Below are positions 49,001 through 57,906 of a DNA stretch of 64,000 nt, piece by piece. Position 1 is the stretch's first letter. Every line of letters begins with the position of its first letter. A model generated the notes under the pieces. That model did not search any database and was not told where the DNA came from. It saw only the letters and a program-made list of their open reading frames with translations. The translations under genes and the position numbers were made by a program. Source of the DNA: Hetaerina americana (taxonomy: Eukaryota; Arthropoda; Insecta; Odonata; Calopterygidae); NCBI GenBank assembly GCA_022747635.1, contig JAKTNV010000010.1, forward strand, positions 40,076,237-40,140,236. Reading direction: 5' to 3'.

Positions 49001-50436
49001 CTACATTGTAAATACCATGTTGTAAAATCTTTTTTTTTCACTGTAATAATAAAAAATATTAATTGAAAAAGTAACTTAAATATCAATAAAATAGTAATTT
49101 AAGTTCTTACTCATGTAATAGTAACACAGGAATAATTTTAATAGCTATTACAATGTTTCTGATGAAGTCCGAAAGCTTTGAAAACGCCTACTGTGCCACT
49201 CGTTAATAGAAAAATTATTCTCTAGCCTAGCTATGCCTTAGGCTTTAAGCATCTCTGCTCTAGGCGGAGAAATTTCTGAAATAGCTGATATGTTTATATT
49301 ATATCCTCATTAATAGGATTCTAAATTATCTCCCTGTGGATGATATTTGAGAATTGATATTATCTTCCATATTATATCCTCTTTAATACGTGTAGGGTTC
49401 TAAAATGCAGCTACCTATCGATGTCGTTAGCCATTTACATAGCCAGAATATTCAACTCAATATCCGCAATAAGGTGAATTATTATGTTCATGCATACTGG
49501 GTAAGGACACCAAGTATTTACTCTGCATAAGGACATGAAAGCTCGAGCAATGAAGGAAATTAGAGAGCAGAGAAGCGGAGGAAAGCGGGGAGCGTTGGGA
49601 ACGGGGGAGGTGGACCAGATTAGAATGGATTGATTGGAAGGCCAGTTTCAATATCGCGGATACCTGATGCCATAACCGCTAGGGGTATGTCATGGACGTT
49701 GTCATTGAGGGGGTTACCTTGTGCGTGGAATAAGAGGAGTCTATCGGTGAGCGTTTGCCCCAGTTTGATTTTCGAGAGTGTTTGTAACGTATTACAGTTT
49801 TAATATCGAGGATCGATACACGGGAGATCGATTGAAACAGTTTCCATGATACTTGTTATGTCTGAGATTAGAGTAGGGTGGAGGTATGATATCATCGTGT
49901 ATGTGGGGGTAAATGAACGCTGAAATTATATAGTTTTAAAAATTCTTCACCTTCACTAAGTTCTCCTCCAAATCCTTTCGTTCTGCAGATTTAGTAACTT
50001 GTTTCAAACTGACCTTCGTTTAAACTCGCGAATTGGTAGAGCGAAATAGAAGGATATTTCTTATATATCATTTTACTTTAGTACCGGGAATCATTGTGTA
50101 GGAGAACTTCCCTCGTAACATTCTCTGAAAGACGTCCTAGCATTTTATAGAGGCCTTATAAAGTGACTTCTTCGGTACATTGAAGAATCATTCGGATTAA
50201 AAATAAGCATTACTTTGAAACGAGGGAAACCAGACGTCTTCCATGACACCTATCGTAATTTTAGGCCTATTATGTTAGAATAGGCATATACTTTTGAAAG
50301 AAGTGTCCTTAAAATCTGCTCTATTTTTTACGCCTACGTTTTCTCTTAGAGGGGTGCTGCTGCTGCTGAAAGTCCTTGGATAAAGACGACGATACTTATG
50401 GATTCTTCACGGATTAGAATATGTGTTGACGTATTT
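46011..50436. other. Non-coding; includes a purine-rich patch at about 48010-48115
   Basis: The plus strand near 48010-48115 is dominated by G and A and belongs to a GC-richer segment to about 48300. A second purine-rich stretch lies near 49555-49620. Two related segments (ATTATATCCTC, a TTAATA segment, then a GGTTCTAAA-type end) occur near 49296-49325 and 49370-49405, a diverged short duplication. Frames at 46320-46589 and 48824-49066 have no motif. Confidence 0.4.
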
Positions 50437-50533
50437 ATATTAAAAGACTATATACTTTTACAAAGCATCAATTCTAAGAACTATTCTTAACATTGATAAT
50501 TCCGTGGAAAAGTACATAGTCTTTTAATATGGA
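50437..50533. repeat. Inverted repeat with 23-base arms
   Basis: ATATTAAAAGACTATATACT on the left pairs with AGTACATAGTCTTTTAATAT on the right (50511-50533), apart from about one mismatch. The arms enclose a spacer of about 50 bases. It may be a small foldback element or an old inverted duplication. Confidence 0.7.
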
Positions 50534-50861
50534 TACTACTCTAAATACTCTCACAAAGTGAAGCCTGAAACCGCAGAGTATTGCCGTGGACTTTTCCAAA
50601 ATAAAAATGATTAAAATCGTTGAATGTGTTTGCATCAATTTCTAATATCATCATCTAGTAATCAACTCGAGGCTTGATTTTCACAGCTGGAGGTAATCCA
50701 AAAGTAAGCCATATGGCAAGTAAAATTCATATATTCAGAAATGGGAAGTTTGTTCCTTCCTGTGTGCCATCACTCCTGCTTTTCAGTGAGTTATTTATTT
50801 CAGTGGTATTCAAAAAATCTTACTGCTTTACATTTTAGGTTCAGTTGCGAAGGTATTTAAT

Positions 50862-50930
50862 CCCTGAATCACTGAATTTGAACCGGTGACCCAAGATAGT
50901 AGACCAACACTCTACCCACTAGATTAACAA
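50862..50930 (-). repeat. tRNA-like SINE head (family A type)
   Basis: The minus strand reads TCTAGTGGGTAGAGTGTTGG, then TCTACTATCTTGGGTCACC, then GGTTCAAATTCAGTG. The wording GGGTAGAGTGTTGG matches the heads at 52541 and 56080. The family A body does not follow. Confidence 0.55.
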
Positions 50931-51289
50931 TGTTTGGTGTTTAATATGTCCATCATCAATTTAAATTAAATCACTCTATGTTTTTCAAATCACGCTTTAC
51001 AAATTATTTTTTCACTTGAGAAATAAAATGGGGTTTTGGAATGAATTCTACCGTTCATTCTTTACCCGATAAATGTGATTGAGAACATGCAGAGGTAATT
51101 TTGGCCATTCAGGGAGGAGTGTCTATCTATAAGGACTGGTTTACTCTTCTTACGATGGCTCGCATACATTCGCTTGTAGCACCCATATTTTGAATAATGC
51201 ACTAATAATGTTCTTTTCGCACTGCTTCACATGAACTTCTGACTTCGACTAACATAATTTTGAACCGGGTATCGTCAATCTGTGAAATT

Positions 51290-51410
51290 TCCTCCCGTGA
51301 AGATCAAAAGTACTAGGCCCGACGGCGTATGAAATTCACACGTCAGGGTAGGGGGGGGGCAGTCCCTTTCACTGTGCCGGTTATGGTTTCCCAGAAAGAC
51401 CTGGTAACCG
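51290..51410 (-). repeat. SINE family A, partial copy
   Basis: The minus strand carries GGTCTTTCTGGGAAACCAT, a GGCACAGTGAAAGGGACTG segment, a run of C, then ACGTGTGAATTTCATACGCC and GGGCCTAGTACT. This is the family A body without its head or 3' end. Its 5' edge abuts the foldback at 51411. Confidence 0.75.
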
Positions 51411-51512
51411 AATTTTCGGTGGTATCGTACAAGCCACCTTTCTCAAATAAGAGAAAGAAGGAACTCCTTCGTTTCCTTCCTTAAGAAAGGTGGCCTGTAC
51501 TACCGAAAATTT
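51411..51512. repeat. Inverted repeat (two head-to-head modules)
   Basis: The left arm (AATTTTCGGTGGTATCGTAC, then AAGCCACCTTTCTCAA) pairs with the right arm (TTAAGAAAGGTGGCCTGTAC, then TACCGAAAATT) around a centre of about 30 bases. The left outer bases run into the family A SINE, so part of each arm may be an upstream SINE segment present twice in opposite orientation. Confidence 0.7.
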
Positions 51513-51591
51513 GAAAACATGTGAGTTTCTTTTATTTTTTGTGTGTTTCTGTGTTTTTGTCTTTGTTCGCTAATGCTAATTTCATATAAAG

Positions 51592-51593
<2 letters not shown>

Positions 51594-51676
<83 letters not shown>

Positions 51677-51709
51677 TATATACATATATACACATATATA
51701 TACTATATA
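51594..51709. repeat. Long (TA)n microsatellite with an imperfect tail
   Basis: About 40 uninterrupted TA units to about 51674, then an imperfect TA-rich stretch up to the mariner copy. Frames made of alternating Y and I are translations of the repeat. Confidence 0.97.
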
Positions 51710-51808
51710 CGAGGGTCATCCGGAAAGTAGTACCCGTTCGTGAAATAAAAAGACAAAAGTAAATATTAACAAGCATAAAAAATTTTATTTGAAAGAGGAT
51801 ACTTTAAA

Positions 51809-51920
51809 CTACTTCTCAACATAATCTCCAAGCAAATTAAGGCATTTGTCATAACGTGTGACAAGTTTCTGTATTCCTGCTGCATAGTCCTTCGCCGCCA
51901 GCTCATTGAGATACGCGAGG
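51809..51920 (-). pseudogene. Mariner transposase, C-terminal remnant (copy 2)
   Basis: Same C-terminal block as copy 1, ending GDYVEK and a stop, in the frame reached after the shared deletion junction (about 51911-51923). The residues are identical to copy 1. Confidence 0.8.
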
Positions 51921-52310
51921 GACCCATCTTGCACAAATTTTTGCATAATGCAGATGGTGTTTAACAATTTCATGAACAATTGTTCGAGAAACATTGGGAA
52001 AATGCTCACAGATGTCATCAATTGTGACGCGCCGATCGTTCCTCACGAATTCGTCAACTGAGCTCACCAGTTGGTCTGTAATGACAGACGGTCTCCCCGA
52101 ACGCTCATCGTCGTGTGTGTTCCCCCTCCCCATGTTGAAGTTGCGACACCACCGCCGAACAGACGACTCGTCCATTACATTGTCTCCATACACCTCCTTT
52201 AATTGGCGATGAATATCACATGGGCGAACGTTTCTTGCATTGAGGAATTTAATCACTGCCCTCACTTCACAACTGGCGGCGTTCTCAATTTTTTTAAACA
52301 TTGTAAACAA
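51903..52310 (-). pseudogene. Mariner transposase, N-terminal HTH domain (copy 2)
   Basis: A 135-codon frame with both HTH regions, the acidic linker and CARWVPR, ending three codons later like copy 1. The linker here reads ERSGRPS, keeping the GRP motif that copy 1 has changed to ERP. The frame is intact over its length in both copies. That could reflect recency rather than selection. No catalytic residues are present. Confidence 0.88.
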
Positions 52311-52461
52311 TCACAGAAACAACACAGGCAATGCTAGCGTCACGCAACTTGGCTCAGAGAAGGCAGACAAGCCACTGAAGCTATTTGACCTCGTCCAGCG
52401 GCTACTCGCGTCGTCAGCACTTCATGCGGCACGAACGGGTACTACTTTCCGGATGACCCTC

Positions 52462-52462
<1 letters not shown>

Positions 52463-52520
<58 letters not shown>
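52463..52520. repeat. (TG)n(TA)n compound microsatellite
   Basis: About 10 TG units followed by about 19 TA units, abutting the right end of the mariner copy. Confidence 0.96.
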
Positions 52521-52523
<3 letters not shown>

Positions 52524-52538
52524 ACACACAAATACAGT

Positions 52539-52686
52539 GGGTCGCGGTAGTCCAGGGGGTAGAGTGTTGGACTACCGACCAGAGGGCCCGGGTTCGATGG
52601 CGTGTGAATTTCACACGCCGTTGGGTTTAGTCCTGGGTGAACTCTATCTTCACCTATCAAACCGACCATAGAGTTGACTACTATCT
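52539..52686 (+). repeat. SINE family A, internally deleted copy
   Basis: A well-preserved head (GCGGTAGTCCAGGGGGTAGA, GTTGGACTACC, then GGGCCCGGGTTCGATGGCG) runs straight into the 3' part of the body: GTGTGAATTTCACACGCC, TTTAGTCCTGGGTGAACTC, TTCACCTATCAAACC, then a TTGACTAC end. The middle third, with the CTTCCTGGGAAACC segment, is missing. The head is the clearest A/B-box pair of the family in this window. Confidence 0.8.
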
Positions 52687-52859
52687 TTATAGTTTTTTAT
52701 GCTCACACAAATATACCAGCGTAACATTTTTCATGAGTTACACATTAATCATACTAAGATGTCATGCGCCAGCCTGTAAACATCTCCCATATGAAATCAA
52801 TGGGGTGGAACATTGAGAAGTCGTAATGCCGTAATTGGTCGTCGAATTACATAGCCGTC

Positions 52860-53260
52860 TTGGGCGATGCAGTGCGATTACGATATTGCACATCTAGACG
52901 GCCTTTTCCATTTGTAGACTCTTTTGCGATATTTTGTTTTTACCGCGCGGTCATAAATCGCTGGCGACCCTCGAGAAGTGGAGAGTGCTCTTCGGGTGAC
53001 TGCGCCAACGAATTGAAGCCAATTGGATTTGACTCCCACTTCGGGCCACGTCATTCCTTCGGCCGGTCGGATGAGGGTTCGCTGCCGCTCGTCGCGTCGC
53101 TGCGGTAGGCGGGCGAATGAATCCGCGCTTCCCCCGTAACCTCGTTGATAGGAGAGTGCCTCAATGTGATCAGAGAAACGAGAGGAGTGCAGGATGAGCG
53201 TGCCTGGCGCCCCTCTCCCCTATATCTCGCCCATATCCCACGTTGGGCCTAGCGTTGTGT
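52860..53260. promoter_or_regulatory. CpG-dense patch
   Basis: Visibly rich in G+C and CpG compared with its flanks, for example GGTCATAAATCGCTGGCGAC near 52949 and GTCGCGTCGCTGCGG near 53091. An 82-codon plus-strand frame (52860-53108) has no recognised domain. A promoter or enhancer role is inferred from base composition only. Confidence 0.3.
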
Positions 53261-55910
53261 CTTGGGCAAAGTTTGAGGCAGGGGAAGATCAAAGATTAAA
53301 ATGTAAGATCAAAATTTAATTAGAAATCGCTGAACGTGGTCATATCACAAATTCATTAATAATTTGACCAGGAAAGATATATCATCCCCTTTTACCTTGT
53401 GGCCATGCAAACATTCTGCATGCATTTCGTTTCGGTAAATGTTAACGCAAAGGCTATTAGATATTTTTCTTGTGTTATTGAAAAAACAAGCTCAGTTGTA
53501 ATTTTATTTTATAAATCTTTAATTATGACATTTTTGCTAATTGTTTTGACCATCACTTTGTGCTTAAGTAAAGGATAAAGTATCATTCAATTAAACTTAT
53601 TAAATCAATCAAATGTAATGAAATCAATTAAAGTTATTAAGTATCTTGTAATTATGGTGCTCCCTATGTACGTACATACAGGAAATTATTGACATTTGAG
53701 CGCGCGTTTTCATTTGGTATATAATGGAAAAAATACTTTACTGAGGATGCGCTCTGGCTATAAATATTATTGCATAAATTTTTTGAAGTCAAATTCCCAT
53801 GCTGATGAATTTTTAAGTGAAAAATCGATCCTTATACTAAGAATTACGTTTTTTATTATAACTTTCTCTTTAGTACTCAGTCTCTGTGACATTTTAATCA
53901 GCATGTCCCAAGTGGTTTATTTCGCCACTGTAGGGTTTTGTGTGGTATAAATAGGAATTCCACGACAAGTTATTGGTGTCGTTACGTTCTCTTCCTGATT
54001 AACCTCCGTTCCATTTTGAAAAGATCTAGAGAATGCGGCTTTTTCATAGTTCGTAAATGTGTGTAGCATTTGTGTTTTTCAATGGGAGATATTCATGCCA
54101 TTAAGATATCGTGGCTTCCTTATTATTGTTTTAATCAACACATTCAAGGGTTCCAACTCTCCAGAAAACTGGTTTCCTTGAAAATCCTGGGTGTTTTTAT
54201 TTGGATATGGAATACCAGGAAATGTAGAACATTCAGGAAAAATTGTCCTAGGAACTTTGATTGTATGCTTGTTGGCAGAAAACTTTGCAGAACCTGTCCT
54301 CTTTTTTCTAAGAAAATTTGAGTGTGTAATTTTTTGTCGGATTTTAAAGTTCGTCTCTCTGAAGTCGAGGAAAATTAATGAAAAAGTCTTGCTCGGAGTA
54401 ATATATATGCAACATGGATGAATGGACTAACTGATTGAAGGTGCTCCATTGTGGTTAAAATCTTTACATTTGAAATTTAGTGTTTGGAATAATTTATGAT
54501 TGCCTTTGAATTTTTTAATTATTCCTTTTAATGACCTATATCAAAATGAGTCTTGAAGTATGTTAATGTGAAGCTACCTATTGGATTGACCAGGTGAACT
54601 CAATTCCCTTTCTGCACTGTAAAAAATATACAGTTCTGTGCTGGGTACTATATAAAAGTTGGAGGTGCGAATCTCACCCCTAGGATTGGGTTTATGGTTG
54701 TCTTAGGCATTCTGCGAATAAAATGATTCGCAATGCTAAATTATCTGAGATCTTGATACACCGAACAAAAATCACTATCATTTGTAAAAATACACTCTTA
54801 AAACAGTAAATGAGATTGAAGATTCACCTCAAATACTTAATGAATAATTGTTACTCAAAATAATTCAGCAAATCAGGTCAGATTAACCTTTTCATTTCCT
54901 CACATGGCGCTGGGAAAATATTTAGTGTGGACATTGAGATTAAGTAAAACAAGAAAGCATAGAATCAGTGCTTAGTCACGTTGAATTTCCACGGGTTATG
55001 GGCGGGCGTGTATGCAGTTGGGTGTTCTGGCTAGGGCCTTATCGCAGCCAGATAATTCCATTCGAGGCTTTTGAGAGGGAAACCATCATATCCTTGACTC
55101 GGCTGCGTGCCATCCGCCTTCGCTTTCTGTCTCTCCCCGCCCCGCCCCTGCCTCAGCACACGTCCCACTCAATATCCTTGAACTCGCTCCGCCAGCCAGC
55201 ATTTCCCCGGCGATTGGGTATGCGGGAAAGAACATCGAAATCACTTGCAATTTCGTGGACGGAGCTGACGGACTTAAGCGACGAAGAGAATAGAGCATTA
55301 TCCGTCATGGATGTTGATGCAAGAGTTTTTGTTAGTGTTTTTGCCATAGAATCGTACTGTATATGATATATCGTGGTCTTTCACGTGAAATGTTCAATAA
55401 CTTTCGATGGGAAGACTTCTGTATTTGTAGGCTTTTGATCATAAATTCCTTTTAGATATTACACTTTTCTCCCCGATTGAATCGATGTACCCATCTTCTG
55501 AGTAAGTTTCTTCGACCCAGCCCATCTATTCCCTTCTTCCTCTCGCCTTTTATTAACTCTCATTAGAGAATTCTTATTATTTTGATGAATTCGGGTTTGA
55601 TTTCCATATACATGAATATGTACATACATCCCAAATTTTTTTCAGCCCTATTCATATTATTTACCCATCAATTTGGGTTTTAATCCTCATTAATCTGCAA
55701 TTCAAGATTTACCAAAATTTTCCAACTCATTTGTGATTCATTTTTCCTAAAATTCCTGAAAATTCTTATCAGGGTTACTAAGAAAAAAGGTGTTGAATTA
55801 GATACATATATTACTCTACTGTGTAATGAATGTATTTTCTAAATCAGTTATGTACAATTCCAATATGCAAACGTATTCATTCTTCAATTAATCATTATAA
55901 AAGAGGCCTA
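53261..55910. other. Non-coding; GC-richer patch at about 54990-55330
   Basis: Plus-strand frames at 53696-53950, 54070-54321 and 54191-54421 are AT-driven. The 54968-55366 frame (132 codons) lies in a GC-richer patch where both strands are open, so it is not supported as a gene. Confidence 0.35.
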
Positions 55911-55912
55911 AT

Positions 55913-55985
55913 AGGTGGTAGACCAGTGACTAGGGCGTTGGACTACTGATGGAAGGACCCTGGTTCAATCGCGGAGATCAAATTA
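55913..55985 (+). repeat. tRNA-like SINE head (family A type)
   Basis: AGGTGGTAGACCAGTGACTA, GGGCGTTGGACTACTGATGG and CCTGGTTCAATCGCGG form an A/B-box pair like those at 11850 and 52541. The usual body does not follow. A complete family A copy starts about 95 bases downstream in the same orientation. Confidence 0.6.
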
Positions 55986-56079
55986 ACAACCGTAGGACTT
56001 GGTATTATTTCGGAATATTCGCGAAAGAGGATTTTGGTACCTAAAGTATTTCAGTATCAATGTATTGATTATAAGAAAT

Positions 56080-56347
56080 TGTCATCCAGTAGGTAGAGCG
56101 ACGGACTACCACCGTAGGGACTGGGTTCAATTTTTGGGGAAGCCTCTGGGTACACCCTGGCCTTCACCAAACAGTATGATTTTTTGGATTTTAGGACTTC
56201 CTGGGAAACCATAGGCGGCCCAGGAAAAGGGACTGACCTCCTATGCTGATTTGTGAATTTCACACGCCTTTGAGCTTAGTACTAGGTGAGCTCTCTACCC
56301 TCATCTATCAAACCTACCTTCGGGCTGGTAACTGTGGTTGGGTTTTT
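56080..56347 (+). repeat. SINE family A, copy with full body
   Basis: Head: CATCCAGTAGGTAGAGCGAC, GGACTACCACCG, then a B-box-like CTGGGTTCAATTTTT. Body: GGACTTCCTGGGAAACCATA, GGCGGCCCAGGAAAAGGGAC, TGTGAATTTCACACGCC, GAGCTTAGTACTAGGTGAGC, CATCTATCAAACCTACC, TTCGGGCTGG, then a GGTTGGG tail. It is the best reference copy for the family. Confidence 0.82.
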
Positions 56348-56535
56348 TAAAGAAAATGGAGCAAAAAGTTTCTATCTAATTCAGAAACCATCCGAATTAG
56401 GCAATCTTCATCGATTAGGTGCTTTAAGCACACATTCGCTGGATTTAGTTTTTCAATGACATTATAGTTTATTTAAAATTTTGAAAAATCCAATTGAAAC
56501 GTAGTTTAATATTTCATATGGTGTCATCATAATTA

Positions 56536-56994
56536 ATGCCAATGGAAGAGGACTTTTTTAGCCCAAAAATTACTGTTACTGGTCAAAACTATTCTAGTGA
56601 ATTTTACCAGTTTTCATATTGGACCCTATTAAACATCCTGTGGTCTTTAGGAATTGATAGCTGCTATCTTATTAATGCTGAATCCAACTGGGATTCAATC
56701 GAAAGAAACGGTCGAAGCGGATTTTTCCTACTTGATCTTGGACAGCTCTGTTCGCTGAAAATGGACGGGTTAAAATTGAATACCACTGCATTCATTCCAG
56801 AACTGGATGAAGGAGAAGGCATGTTGATAATTATTTGGGCAAGAATGAAGGGTTATTTTATACCTTATGTCCTTGCTATTCGTTGCGGTTGTGGGATTAA
56901 TTTAAGGTGCATCGACGACGGAATTTTGCACCTCGAAAATTATCCTCTGCATACAAAATTATGTTTAAGATCTGCTTGTCACAATTTCTTATGA
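56536..56994 (+). CDS. Unassigned 152-codon open frame
   Basis: The frame runs from an ATG to a TGA without interruption, in ordinary AT-rich DNA where long frames are less expected than in the CpG patches. The translation is not low-complexity: an acidic start (MPMEEDFF), a hydrophobic centre, an acidic patch DEGEG near residue 95, a hydrophobic segment after it, and several cysteines in the last third (RCGCGINLRC). I do not recognise a family. It lies between a SINE and the 3' end of a LINE relic on the other strand. No promoter, polyA signal or splice site could be tied to it. A frame of this size may still occur by chance once in a window like this. Confidence 0.25.
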   Translation: MPMEEDFFSPKITVTGQNYSSEFYQFSYWTLLNILWSLGIDSCYLINAESNWDSIERNGRSGFFLLDLGQLCSLKMDGLKLNTTAFIPELDEGEGMLIIIWARMKGYFIPYVLAIRCGCGINLRCIDDGILHLENYPLHTKLCLRSACHNFL

Positions 56995-57029
56995 TTAAAA
57001 GACATCATGTATAAGAAACAAGCCATTTT

Positions 57030-57906
57030 TTAATATGTTAAAATACCTTCGGATTGATTACTATGGCTTATAATATGCATAAAATACACACTTTCCTGAG
57101 TAATTTTAGAACATTTTCTATCCGAAGAGAGTGATCGGTGAAGACCTGATGTAATCCCTAAAATAAATTGGGACAGTCTCTTCGTGCTTGGTACTAGCTG
57201 CACTCCACGACGAGGTACTTTATATTCAGGAATGTTTAACAATCCGGGCAAAATGGAGGCTCCTCTTCTTTAGAGGAGAGGTAAGAATAAGCGAAGGTAC
57301 TGTGCTCAATCTTCATCCGCGTGACAATGACTTCCTCTAGTCAACTATTCCTGATCCAGAGCCTCCAGGGTAATGCATTATCTTTTATGAACCAAAGTTT
57401 GTTATTCCAGTATTGATGCACGCCAAGTGTTTAAGGAGTATCTTCTGCAGGATTTGTCTGATATTATGATAGGGAGGTCTATCTCGACTCTGCTGAGAGC
57501 TCTTTTTGTAGCTACATCCGCCGCTTCATTCCAGAGAATATGCAAGTGGCGATGAAACCAAAGGAATCTTATGTCAACGCCTTTTCTGTTGAGAAGGTAT
57601 TACCGATGATTTAATATTTATTGCGATGATTGCATGTGTAGGAAAGTAGCTTTGTTGGCCTTGTGTGCGCTACGAGAATATATCCGCAATAAAATTGATT
57701 TGCTCTCCACTCATATGACGTCAAGTGTAACTTTCATGGTGAACAACTCTGCTGTACATATGTATACTAAGCATGCAGTTTAGCTTAGAACCAATGAGAA
57801 CCAATTCTGAGAATGTGAAGGCACATACACCTTCATATTCAATTGGAGAAATATATGCTTCAACCATTAGAAGAAATCTAATTTTACACTGGCAATGCTT
57901 TACCAT
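57030..57906 (-). pseudogene. Decayed non-LTR retrotransposon with RNase H domain and C-terminal tail
   Basis: On the minus strand, across stops and frame changes, the order is that of the 3' half of an RNase H-bearing LINE ORF2. Around 57721-57900 a frame resembles the start of RNase H (GVCAFTFSELV). Near 57480-57600 it reads KGVDIRFLWFHRH, then WNEAADVATKRALS, matching the RNase H block usually like W(V/I)PxHxGIxGNExADxxA. Near 57180-57310 it reads VTRMKIEHSTFAYSYL, PPFCPDC and VVECSxYQARRDC, the Cys-rich tail of such elements, followed by a leucine-rich end (VLKLLRKVCIL). The RT domain is absent upstream, so the copy is 5'-truncated, as is common for LINEs. The I or R1 type is likely. Confidence 0.75.

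Larger units (their letters stand above)
51710..52462 (-). mobile_element. Non-autonomous mariner, 753 bp, copy 2
   Basis: Same length, terminal repeats (51710-51742 and 52430-52462), orientation and internal deletion as copy 1, with about five substitutions seen. It lies inside a TA-rich microsatellite. TA precedes the left end (51708-51709), but the right end is followed directly by a TG run rather than TA. The right TA of the duplication seems to have been lost or changed to TG, perhaps by slippage. Near identity of two unlinked copies points to recent movement. Confidence 0.92.

Noticed and set aside
51500..51776. Tyrosine/isoleucine-repeat proteins around the TA tract
   Set aside because: These are translations of a dinucleotide repeat on both strands.
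54968..55366. A 132-codon plus-strand frame
   Set aside because: It lies in a GC-richer patch with the minus strand open as well. The composition is R/S/L-rich with no motif.
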